64,000 nt of DNA from Lentinula raphanica (lineage: Eukaryota; Basidiomycota; Agaricomycetes; Agaricales; Omphalotaceae), in the NCBI GenBank assembly GCA_027919835.1, contig JANVFP010000052.1, positions 1 through 64,000 on the forward strand. The letters run 5' to 3'. A program made the translations under genes and the position numbers. Positions 53,757-64,000 of the stretch are shown piece by piece (position 1 is the first letter of the stretch; every line of letters starts with the position of its first letter). The notes under the pieces are model-generated. The model saw only the letters and a program-made list of their open reading frames with translations, ran no database searches and was not told the DNA's origin.

Positions 53757-54244
53757 TATTTGAGATTATCGGGTTCGACACAGACGAGGATCTGTTATTT
53801 GAGCAAAAGGTTCACTTGAATTAGCCTGGCTAAACGTCTTGTGGTTGATAAGTTGAAGGAAATTTCGTTCGTGCAATGAGAGCAGGTGAAAGCAGGGGAG
53901 AATGTCAAGTAACAAGTTCAATTGCTCGAGCTTCACGTGAGCAATGAGCATACACGTCGGGCTCCTAGTCCGACGTCGTAACTTGTAATATAAGTCCTAT
54001 ATATCCACCACGTTCAACCTCCTTCGAATTCAGCAAAACATGGTCGTAGAACATGGTTTTTACACCAGTCAACGTCAAGATATCAAAGGAATACAGAAAT
54101 ACAGAAACATATCATATCATATAAGAAAAGTGCGAGCGAGATTATAACATGTCGAAACAAGAAAAATTGACAAACAACATAGTCCTTATTCCGGAATGAC
54201 TGAGCTGCTTATCACCCCACCCAGGACCGTTACCTCGAGCTATA
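53757..54244. other. Intergenic region, no gene seen
   Basis: Promoter of the Mob gene and 3' flank of the next minus-strand gene. No supportable frame. Confidence 0.5.
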
Positions 54245-56095
54245 CTACTCCAGTCCTTCGAACCCTCCAAATCCTTCAAAATCCAAAAAGGTTTCTCCGT
54301 TTGCAAACTGTCTTACAACAAGAGCTTCGATGATCAGCCGAGGTTCGTCTTCGTCCTTTCCATTTACTGCATCCTCCGATCCCTTCTTCTTCGAAGCTGC
54401 TTCAGCAAAAGGGAAGAGAATGTTAAACAAGTACTTTGAAACCATAGAAAATACTCACTATCTGTGCGCCTATCAGCATTATGGGTAATCCCTACACCGT
54501 TGGGTTCACTGGCATGAGGTTGATGGTCCTGTTGCTCTATCGTTTGCGGATTCGACCGAAGCTCTCCACTTGCTAAGTTTGAGCGTGAGTCCATTTGAAG
54601 TTCAGGACCTACCCGCACAACACCATCATCAGGTCGAGCATCGGTGGCACCATCCGTACGACGTTGAGCAGTGATATCTGGCGACGTCGGCACAGTCACA
54701 TTGTCAATTCCAACGTGAACAGTCAATGCATCGACACCCAAGACCAGGCCGTCAATCGAATTAGCACGATGATCAGCACTGCGTTCAGCTCCGACAGTCT
54801 GACTCTTCTCAACCTTTGCCTTCTCCGCTCTTCGTGTATCTCTCGCTTCTCTTCTGGTTGCTCTAGCCTTTCTACCACCCCGGGTCGCCTTCACGGTATT
54901 GATAGGAGACGAGACGCGGTCGTTACCAGCTTGGTCCTTCATAGGTTGCGTTTGGATGTCATCGATATCGCATACGGCTGTGCGTGGAGAAGGTATATCA
55001 AAGGGATGTGCAGATCGGGATGAGTCGGTGTGGTAGGAATTTGAGTAAAGACTGGAAGCATTGTGTAGGTGTCCATGATTACGGGTTTGTATACGAGTGA
55101 GCATCCCTTTGACGCCATTCAGCAGATGCTGCAAAAATGTCATGATGAGTTTGGATAATGGTCTGATAGCACTTTCAGTCACCGACCTGATTATCCTTCT
55201 TCGCACCATTAGTTCCATCCTCAGCATGGGTATGGTCTGCATTCGTTAAATTAGAGTCTAGGCCCAATATCTGTCGATTAAGCTCGTATTTCTTTCTGCC
55301 CTTCTCCTTTCGCTCCTTCCTCACTTTGTGGTAGTGTTTCGTGCCAGCACTGACATCGTGTCCCGACCCTAGACCGTCCAATAGTCCACCAGAGTCATAC
55401 AAAGGGGATGCTGGAGAGTGCGAGAACAATGAAGACACCGTGACACTGGTTCTAATCCTCGTCTTGACCAAGTCGACCGGTTTTGGCTTGGATACATCGT
55501 AGATATGCAGGTCGCCCAATACTGAGGCAGCTTCTGTCCCGAAATCAAGTGTTTCTACAATGAGAGGCCCAGAGATATCGCGAGCAACTCGTGTCCCTTG
55601 TACACGGTTTCCAAGCCTGATTTGCCTAACAACCCATACTCGAGCTCCAAGCTCACCCGCCATCTCGCTCAAGACACCGATGGTCTCCTCCATGTCCTTT
55701 CTGCCTAGGCCAACGAGCTCTCCGTCATCGCCTACACCGAGCTCATACAAAGCTCTGCCACCACCTTCGAGGAGCCGCCATTTGAGTTGAGTGACAAGTC
55801 GGGTGAATCTAGCAGGAGACGGGTGGAGTAGGCGAAGTTTGTATTCTATTGAGCCATAGTCGTTCTCGGGCGGGAGGGAAGGTATGAAGGTGGGAATGGT
55901 AGCGCTCTTCGTGAACGAAGGAGGCGAGATAGAAGGAGAATGTGGGTGTGGGATTGAAGGGTAGGACCGACGCTCAAGCTCGCCGGGTAGAGAAGGCGGT
56001 GGACTCTGGATTGGAGTGCCAGACCTAGATAATTCGATGATAGACTCCCAAGGACTAGGTACCCTTGGGCTTTCGGATTCCTCTTCTCCGAACAT
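54245..56095 (-). CDS. Protein with GTPBP1-like N-terminal region, no GTPase domain
   Basis: At least three exons: about 55187-56095, then about 54466-55139, then about 54245-54400, with introns at 55186 (a weak GTCGGT donor) and 54465. The N-terminal part has YGSIEYKLRLLHP, FTRLVTQLKWRLLEGGGRAL, YELGVGDDGELVGL and GARVWVVRQI. This matches the region ahead of the GTPase domain in GTPBP1/GTPBP2-type proteins. After FLDLRV-like LHIYDVSKPK the expected P-loop is absent. Instead there is a long hydrophilic part with basic stretches (HKVRKERKEKGRKKYE and GRKARATRREARDTRRAEKA) and a short conserved-looking C-terminus RLIIEALVVRQFANGETFLD. I do not know a function. Basic tracts suggest nucleic acid binding or a nuclear location. 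Confidence 0.75.
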
Positions 56096-56574
56096 TGAGT
56101 GTTCAATTTACAAGTATTTTCTGCGTTGTTTATGTACGAATGGAAAGGTATCTCGTGAGCTTGCTCTTGTCTTCTGGTATATCGCTGAGTAGAGAAAAAT
56201 TGCAAAGGATTTAGCCACGTATTCGAGGGATCATTGTGTTGATTCTTTTCCGAGTTGAAGTTCAAAGCAGCGCCTAGGCTTTGATTAGTAGTTCTGCATA
56301 ACTCTAGGTGGAATTGGGATGAGTTATAGGATAGCACAGGTGATCAACGACATACGGAGACTTTGGAGATGCAAGTTGTAGAAAGAGAGCGGGTCCACGG
56401 GAGTTGATCCGAGTCATTTCCGGAGCCGCTTATGTGCTGCCGACGCTTACTGGTCAAAGCTGAACATTGCATCCCATTTCTGGCGCGCTCCAACATTTCA
56501 ACACGTTGTATTTCCTCTCATGGGACCAGTCACCAGAGGCTGATATTCAACTGCAAGTGGAAAGATAATCGTGA
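56096..56574. other. Intergenic region, no gene seen
   Basis: 5' flank of the previous gene and 3' flank of UTP22, both on the minus strand. I see no gene in it. Confidence 0.5.
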
Positions 56575-59500
56575 TCAAACATGAATAGTGATTCCACTAA
56601 TGATACCCCTTCCCAATCTCTCGATTTCACCCAGCACACTCTCCTCGTTCAAGACCACCATGTCCTTCTTCTTACCTCCTTTGTTGGTCTTCTCTTCCGC
56701 CTATGCATTTCGTAAGTACTTGAACATAAACGGGCAGGGAGGAAAGCTCACTTGTGGACGGAACGAGAAACCCCCCAGCACTCGAAAAGGGCGGGCTTGC
56801 TTTAACGAAGGATCCCACACAAGCCCAAAGCGATCCCCGCCATAAGAATCATGGAATATCCGAAAGGTGTCCTGATAGATAGCCTTTTCAAAGCGTAAAC
56901 GGTGAGTGGTGATCAGCATTAGAGTGAATGAGACTGTACCTTCAAGTCTCTACATAACAATGTTGCAGGATCGAACCCAGGCCTGACCTTGCTACTCAGT
57001 GCTGCAACAAGTTCGTCGTCGCCATTAGAAATCGCCTGTTTTCGGGAACCTGGCGAAAGCTGTGAGGCTTCCAAAGTAACATTCTGATAGTATCTCGGTA
57101 GTGAAGCTCGGTTCAAATGAACGATGACATCGTAGTCGTTGGTGGGATGATCGAACATGGACTATTGGAAAAAGGTAAACCTCGAGAACAAAGTGGAGAA
57201 TGCAAAATCAATCACTCACTAACACGACGCCTTTCTCATTCATCTCACTCGTCTCCGATGATTTCAAACAATTCCACGTAGCTTTCGCTATCGCGTTGAC
57301 CCGTCTTGCAACAATGTCATCAGGCCCGAACATTGTCCAAATCCTGCCTTCCCCGTCCATTGCCGTTCGGATTTTCCACACCCCTGTACCAACCGAAGCG
57401 GTTACGGCTTTGGGCTGATTCGAGTTCGGTGGGGTAGAAGTCCCATACAGAGGAACGAATATCTCCTCTCCTTGCTCATCCCACTTCCAATCCTTCAGAA
57501 AGTGTATCAGGGAAGTGAATCCACGCTCTTTACTTCCCGGGACTAGTAGTCGATCAACCTCCGACTCTGATTTGTCTTCATCTCTTTCTCTATCAACCTC
57601 TGCTTCCCAGCCCTCTTTTACGAAGAGCATCGCACAAAGCAGCTCCACCGCCTCCTCTGATACATATCCTGTACCATCAGCTCCACGCAGCAACCAATGC
57701 GCTGCAAACCACCGTTTGGCGATCCTCACAGTCCCAGCAAATGCCGGAAAATGGTGACACAGCTTGGCAATTGCTCGGTGGTGCATTGGTGCGTGGATAT
57801 ACAATCGTGTATAGGACTCTCGAGCCTGTATAGCCGAATGATATTCTTTTCCTCGCCGCGGGGACTGCGACTTGTCGGTGCGGGTGACATGCGGCAAGAT
57901 GGATGCTGTATCATTGATGATTCGGTCGAGCAAAATCGCCTCCCTCTCATGCCATATCCTTCCAACAAATGCCCATCCTTCCACCGTAACAATCTCTAGT
58001 CTCGCTACATCTCTGATCCCGCTCTCGTCTGGACCCGTAGCCTCGCCCACAATCACCGACGCTCTCAACCCTTTCACAGCCCCCATTAAATCCCTCGCAA
58101 TCTTCTCCAAAAACGCCAGTTTCACTTTTTGAATAGCTCTCAGGTCATCCGGCCACTTAGAACTTCTCTCGAACTCGATGACGAACTCTATCGGGTTCAG
58201 ATATCGCGCATTTGCGGGAAGGACCGAAGCGATCGAGTCTGGGAGAGGGACAGGGCTGAAGGTGCTCGTGTACCTCAGCGATTCCGACGTGGGGCTGATG
58301 TTCATGATTGATAACGGCAGTCCATTGCCTTCGTCGGATGAGAGCGCTTTGATGGCTTTCACCACACCATCAAACGCTTCCAGTGCAGCCTTGAAGCCGA
58401 CCGCCACTCCTGCTCCTTGTGGACCGACATAATACCTCGAAACGCTCTCAGGAAGCCTCAGCACCCCATCAAAATCCTCTTGCCAACCCCTTACCGCCTC
58501 TTCTTCGAACCCAAAATGCCTCTTCAGCACGTACGTGACTATCCTTTTTGGAATCAACATCTTCTCATCGACAGTTTTCACATCCCATACCACACTTTCC
58601 ACTATATTCCCATCCTTAAACCGTCTCAACTCTGCTTTTTCGCCCCAGAAATCTCGAAATTTCTCTATAGCAACTGGATCTGGGTCCGAAGCAGGATTCG
58701 GTCCATGGTCTACTTGCCGCCAGGCGTGCAAAGGGTTGCAGATCAGCCCTATGTGGATGATGTGGGACGATGAAGGATGGGCCTGAGACAACGGTCTAGT
58801 GCTTGGCGTAGGATGCATGATCCCAATTGCCTTCACTCGGTTCCCAAGGGCTTCGTTAAGGACGGAGTAGATGGAGGATAGGATGGCATTGGAGGCTGAA
58901 CCGGAGTCAAGCGTTGAGTGAATATCAGGTTTCCTTGGTTTAGCCGTAGATAGGTCGACGCTTGAGAATGTAGAATTGTATTGGTAAAAAGACATAATCG
59001 ATGGGTGACGGTTGTTCGTACCTTAGGACAACGTCGAATCGCGTTTGCAAAGCTCTGTGATCTCTGAGGAAGACCTCCGGAAATGGGTCAACGGAGCTAC
59101 CTGAGCTGTTGTTGAGCATATCAAGAGTCCTTCGGGCGTCATCTCCCAGCTAATTCAAGTCGAGAAGCTCAGTTCATTAGAGAGTTCGAGACGGAACTCC
59201 TGACTCACCAGCTTGAGAGATCCCGGAGGAACGCCAGCGAGAAGGTTCACTGTAGACGAAGAATCTACGAAAACGAGATCATAGCTCGAAGAATACTCAT
59301 CAGGAGTGTACTAGATACTGACTTCATCAGCACAAGCTATCAGACTAGTTTTTGCATACGCACCCGATGACCTCCCTCGGTTTTGACGAACACCGGTTCG
59401 TTCTCGAAATCGTGTTTAGCTAGTGCAGGCGAATTGTTCAGCGTAACGAGTATGGTATGTGATTTCCACCCACCTATAAAATCCAGCGCTGCTCTGAAGA

Positions 59501-61013
59501 GCTGATACGAGCTCAAACCCTTCCCAAGAGGTTTTCTCCTCCCATATACCCCTGACTTTCTCCCAGCACTGGTTGGTTCTTCGCCCAATATAAGATACAT
59601 CAACAACGAAGCCCACCAAGGTCCCTTGCCGTCGAATCCTCGTACGGAGACTCCAGTGTCGCCACTATCACCGTACCCTCTCTGATTAGCCCATACACGA
59701 ATCAATGCTAGGGCATGGTTAAACGCCGGAACAGCCTGCTGGATGGCATGTACGGACAAGAGATATGATTTTGGGACGAAGGAGGTTAGTAATGCGTTGT
59801 TGTACATCGGCGACTGTGTCTTGACAGAATCTTCAACGTGTTGGACTGAAGATGAGGAAGACTCGGGTGTGATTCGTAGATTGGCGTGGACAGGTGATAG
59901 CCGATGGAGGGGGATGGGTGACTCTGTAGAAGAGATAGTAGGAATGATGTATATTCTTGCATGAAGTTTTGAGAAATCAGTTTCGGATCCGTCTGCAAGT
60001 TTCTGTTGGTTGTAGGAAACAGAAGTATGAACAAGCAAGCGTACCAGCTCTGGGCTCTAAGACTAATTTCGTTAAGCGTGGATCGTCGTTCGTCGATATG
60101 TACGACACATCTACGTTCAGTCCACTTTTAGGATCAGCAATGGCTGCACCAATCGTTGCGAGGTAGTAGGCCTTTTTGTGGAAAAATCTACCATTGAGGT
60201 AGTCTTTCTCTTGGAATATACTCTGAATATCAGACTCGTTAGAAAACGTTCAAGTCTGCATATTTTGAGACTCACAGAAGGCATCTCCACTGCTAAATCA
60301 ACTCCGAAGCTAGATTTACCCTGTCCTTTGACCGCAGTGTTGTTTGCCCAGCTCCCAACAAGGGTGATATCACTTGGCCTAGAGAACGCGACCTTCCACT
60401 GCGTCTCCTCGGTCGGTAGCGGAATCGGATACGGGATTGATACACCCTTCTTCAGCAGACCTCTTGCTGCTTCCAAAGGGTGTTTTGGAGAAACATCAGG
60501 GAGATTGGAGAGGAAGGCGTGAAGGGAAAAGAGGAATCGCTCCAATGGAGGTTTTCGTTTGGGTTTTGGTTGTATATTCGGAAGAAGGGCATCAATCTAG
60601 ATATAGCATAAGTCAAAGACGGGCATGATGAATGTGGATGAAGGCTTGCACCTGTAACTTGAATGTGTTCGAGCGAAACAAATCGCTCGCGTCTTTTATT
60701 GCACGAATTTCTTCTCCAGTAGGCTTCGTTGATTTTTGTCCAGGATGGTCAATCCCATTGTCATGAGATACTCCTCCCCATTCCTCCCCTTCACTATTAT
60801 CATCATCATCTTCTTCATCCAAATCACCCTTTTCTTCTTCTTGCGTATCACTCACTTCATTGGCAGGGATGCTTTCAGTGTCGATAGCCGGAGACAACTT
60901 TCTTAGCTGGAATAAAGCTCATAATGAGATTGATACAATGATGATGTATGAGCTCCCTTTACCTTGCGAGAGCTATTGCTCTCTGCTCGTTTGCGTTTGA
61001 ATTCGGCAGTCAT
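56575..61013 (-). CDS. UTP22: U3 snoRNP protein UTP22 (Nrap family)
   Basis: A large nucleolar protein of the small-subunit processome, needed for 18S rRNA maturation; the fold is built from inactive nucleotidyltransferase-like repeats. The start at 61013 gives MTAEFKRKRAESNSSRK. An acidic stretch (DLDEEDDDDNSEGEEWGG) precedes the Nrap domains: DASDLFRSNTFKLQ, SRPSDITLVGSWANNTAVKG, VDLAVEMPS, PAFNHALALIRVWANQRGYG, LIHIGLICNP-like IHIGLICNPLHAWRQVDHGP, FRDFWGEKAELRRFKDG, FPAFAGTVRIAKRWFAAHWL, and DSYGGDRFGLVWDP near the end. I splice the last exon to ATTCATGTTTGA at 56575-56586, adding a Lys-rich segment (KTNKGGKKKDMVVLNEESVL) as in homologues. Length about 1,200-1,250 aa. Confidence 0.93.
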
Positions 61014-61037
61014 CGAAGTGACATTTGAAGGAGAAAT

Positions 61038-61520
61038 TTAGCACAGCCACACGTATAGACCTCTCTTCCCAAATTGGTTCCAGACATCATCAGGTGCAGT
61101 TACCAGATGATGGACGGAATCCCATCCAAAGCCAGAGAGCTCTTGCAACTTGGAAACAGTTTTGAAATCACTCTTAAACTGAATATAGATCATACTCAGA
61201 TACGAGAGGGAAAGTGACATAGAATGAATACCCTTGTTCACCAAGCCTTCAACTGTTTGCAATTAAACTTATAGCCTTTTTCCTCAAGACTCAAGGCAGC
61301 TTGAGAATAGACCTGAGGCTTGAAGTTGTTATCCGACATCTTGCCCTGGGTCTTAGCCTCCAACAAGAAGGTGATGAGGAAGGAATCAGCTTCTGCACAC
61401 CAGGAAGCCCACATATTTGCCTGGCCTAGAGTAGGAGAAGGTACAGCAGTAGTCACAGGAGCTGGAGATTGCACAGTAGCTGCTGTGAATGGTGGAACAG
61501 GAGTGGGAAGTGTGATTCAG
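61038..61520 (-). pseudogene. Myb/SANT-like domain fragment
   Basis: Two pieces of a Myb/SANT-like DNA-binding domain of the type often carried by transposon-associated fungal and plant genes: WCAEADSFLITFLLEAKTQG through YKFNCKQLKAW, then FKSDFKTVSKLQELSGFGWD and PDDVWNQFGKRG. The two pieces lie in different frames. A GTGAAC...TTCAG intron between them does not restore the phase, so the copy is either frameshifted or uses a splice I do not see. No ATG is found upstream in frame, and a CATCAG element starts at 61540, so the 5' part of the gene is missing. Confidence 0.7.
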
Positions 61521-61539
61521 GTGCTTCTTCATGACTTTG

Positions 61540-63159
61540 CATCAGGAAAAATACCCCTGACCAGAGGTCTTTCAAAGACACCAGAGATTCCCCCAAAAGC
61601 CTAAAGTCTTTCAAATAGTTTAAAGTATCTAGACTCTCAGAACTCTTTGGGAAAAGGACTCAAAATTTGGTTTCCTTGAAATTCTTTAGAATTCTTTCTG
61701 AGTTGTTCAAAGGTAACTCAGAGATCTCCAAAATGCTCCAGGCTTTTGGGAATAACCTGAACTCTTCAGATACTCTAGAGAGCTTGGATACTCTGAGCTG
61801 CCTAGGTTTTTCCAATATCCTGAAGATTTCTTGAGATTTTTCATGTTCTCTGAATATCTTTGAAAGATATTTGAGCTTCTCTGAAGACTTTGAGTGTTTT
61901 TAAAAATTTGAAATCTGAGATATTGAATATGAAATAAGATATTATTGCATCTGAACATCTAGAAGATAGTATATTGTAATAATACAGTGTAGATATCAAT
62001 TAAAATATTATAACACTGCAGGGATGAGCCCGTATTCTCGTCCCGAAAAGTGTGTGATTATGCTGAGAAAATGTACAAAATTCCACTGATTGTGACAAGT
62101 AGAATATTTTAAAAAATGCCAGAATAGCCAGTAGAGCAATTAGCTAAGAAAAATCTGGGAATATTTCAAATATTCCACAATTTATCCCACCTTGATAATT
62201 AAGAATTTTGCTCAAATATTCACTATGGGAATGTGTCACAGTATTCTCCCAATAATCTCCCCCAGGATATGGGGTATTCAGGATATTCTCACACAGGCTA
62301 TCCTGGATTGACCATATTTGATGGGAAAATATTGTGACACATTCCTGTAATGAATATTTGAGGAAAATTTTCAATTATGAATGTGGGATTAAATGTAGAC
62401 TATTTGGAATATTCCCCAACTTTTCTCAGATAATTGTCCTGCCAGCTATTCTGACAATTTTTATAATATTCTACTTGTCACAATCAGTAGAAATTTGTAC
62501 ATTTTCCCAGCATAATCACACACTTTCGGGACGAGAATACAGGCTCATCCCCGCAGTGTATAACTCACAGTTGTCAATAATATAGGTGGTCACATGACCT
62601 GCCACTGTAGACTGTGTACAATCAAAAAGAACTTCCCCAGGTCAAAATCTGAATATAACTATAATAATATATACTATATACATTGTTGTCTATTATATTT
62701 GTTAACATTACACATATATAATGGCTGTAATAATATATTATGATACATATAATCAGAATGTGTTCCGAAATTAATAGTTATCAAGTTCAAATACAGTATA
62801 TCATAACATATGGGTGTTAGTAGATATAGTCAATATAAGAGCAATAGATAGAGTATCATATGATGAAGTAAAAGTGATTGAATAAGTTTTTGAATCATTT
62901 GAACTCATTAAAGAGCTTTGGAAAATCTTTGAAAGATATCTAAATATCTCTGGAAGACTCTCAGAGATTCTCAGAGATATTCAAAGATTTCTAAAGATAT
63001 TCAAAGATATTCAAAGATATCCAAAGAAATTCAGAGATTTTGAAAGACATTCAAGTCAGGAGACACCAAAGACACTGAAGACTCTAGAGACCCCAGGCAA
63101 TCTGGAATTCTTTGAGATCTATGTTGGGTAGCCCTGAGCACAGAACATTTTTGCTGATG
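61540..63159. mobile_element. CATCAG long non-autonomous element, inverted copy of D
   Basis: It starts CATCAGGAAAAATACCCCTG and ends CAGAACATTTTTGCTGATG, the reverse orientation of the element at 10280-11434. The interiors match over most of their length. It contains a nested 545-bp element at 62014-62558. Flanks read TG on each side. There is no coding capacity. Confidence 0.82.
62014..62558. mobile_element. Nested 545-bp inverted-repeat element, CACTGC ends
   Basis: It begins CACTGCAGGGATGAGCCCG and ends with the inverted CATCCCCGCAGTG. The inverted match continues for well over 100 bp inward, so it is another foldback-type element. It is flanked by TATAA on both sides (5-bp duplication). 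The uninterrupted copy of the host element at 10280-11434 lacks this sequence at the matching point, near GTGAGTTGTAATATTTTAAC, which confirms the insertion. Confidence 0.9.
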
Positions 63160-63277
63160 TGATTGATACCAGGATCAGAATATTCTTGATGATGTTCACC
63201 TATATTAACTGCAGTGAAAAGCTATTGGTGATCCCAGATCCATATTTGAGGTATTCAACATACCCATGTTTTCAGTT

Positions 63278-63501
63278 CATCAGGAAAAATACCCTCAGCC
63301 CAGAGAGCCTAGAGACACCCCCAAAAGCCCAGGCTTCCCAGAGATACTCAAAGATTTCCAAAGATTTTCAAAGCAACTTAGGTAAGCCTGAAGACACTAG
63401 GTCGACTTGAAATAATTTCAAAGTTTTTAAGCTGCCTGGGATTTTGGGGGTGTCTCCAGGCAATTCTGGGCAACCTGGGCCTAGATATATTTTTCCTAAT
63501 G
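63278..63501. mobile_element. CATCAGG short inverted-repeat element, copy C
   Basis: 224 bp with ends CATCAGGAAAAATACCC and the inverted ATTTTTCCTAATG, where the right end has one base changed. It is a somewhat diverged relative of copies A and B. Confidence 0.85.
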
Positions 63502-64000
63502 TGTTCATTCTATAGCTAGATATTCAAATGGGAGGTGTGTTGCAGGATAATGGGGACCAAGTGTAAGTTATTGATCTTGCAGCATGCTTATATACTCCAA
63601 TACTTCTAAGTTCCCATAGATCTTGGGAATTGAGAGTACTTGTGCCCTAAGTCCTGACAGGTTCTGATGACATGTGACAGTGGATAGCAGTTAGAACTGA
63701 CAGAAGCATTGAAAGTCAGGAGAAAGATTAAAGGGCCAGTTCGGTTGCACACTGATTTTTACTAGAGCATGATATTTTGCCCATATATAGTAGTAATAGT
63801 CATAACCACATCTGTCATTATATTTCTTGCTAGTAATATCACAACTGCAAAAAACCCTGCATGTTCAGAAACATTTTCCCATAAGCGCTATTGTTGCCGT
63901 GACAAGCACCTATGCAGTCTCTCATTTCTTTCTGCACATTCATTCTCTTGTCTGTTAATGGCAGCAGTTGAAGACTCTCCTGAAAAGGAACAATGGACTC
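63502..64000. other. Unassigned right edge
   Basis: No supportable gene in the last 500 bp; any gene continuing beyond the window cannot be judged. Confidence 0.5.

Overview
The window reads as nuclear DNA of a filamentous basidiomycete, most likely an Agaricomycete. The genes carry many short introns of about 45-65 bp with GT-AG ends and CTAAC-like branch sites. The gene content fits a plant-litter or wood decayer: cellobiose dehydrogenase, a GH71 alpha-1,3-glucanase and a Ppo-type fatty acid dioxygenase sit among standard fungal housekeeping genes. All gene models were assembled by eye from splice signals and protein-family resemblance, with no database search.

Layout. Bases 1-16.7 kb are repeat-dominated. 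They hold a 5'-truncated Ty3/gypsy chromovirus (RT, RNase H, integrase, chromodomain, 3' LTR) whose RT domain is split by a 2.73-kb near-palindromic element with a 7-bp target duplication. An antisense three-exon gene with a cysteine module lies between pol and the LTR. Further right are a second, damaged copy of the palindromic family, several short inverted-repeat elements with CATCAG ends, GGTAGCTACC repeats on both sides of a solo LTR, and the broken remains of one unrecognised gene. Bases 17.5-61.0 kb are compact and gene-rich, with almost no visible repeats. In order: PDA1 (-), Ypk1/Gad8-type AGC kinase (+), a small Cys-rich protein (-), coatomer delta (-), an RBM18-like RRM protein (+), Ppo dioxygenase (+), epsin (+), a CSC1/OSCA-type channel (+), GH71 (-), YIF1 (-), sphingolipid C9-methyltransferase (+), COX6 (-), V-ATPase subunit E (+), cellobiose dehydrogenase (-), a small serine palmitoyltransferase subunit-like protein (-), a Mob/phocein protein (-), a protein with a GTPBP1-like N-terminal region (-) and UTP22 (-). 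Bases 61.0-64 kb return to repeats: a Myb/SANT-like gene fragment followed by nested CATCAG elements.

How the genes relate. Four pairs are head to head with short shared promoters (PDA1/kinase, coatomer delta/RBM18-like, YIF1/C9-methyltransferase, COX6/VMA4). Three genes touch sphingolipids: the C9-methyltransferase, the SPT small subunit and a kinase of the family that regulates sphingolipid synthesis. Three act in vesicle traffic: coatomer delta, epsin and YIF1. I see no evidence that these form a coordinated cluster.

The features most worth a second look are the palindromic element family, the antisense spliced gene inside the retroelement, the Ppo enzyme with an apparently dead P450 half, the GTPBP1-like protein with no GTPase domain, and the nested CATCAG-ended elements that mark both edges of the gene-rich block.
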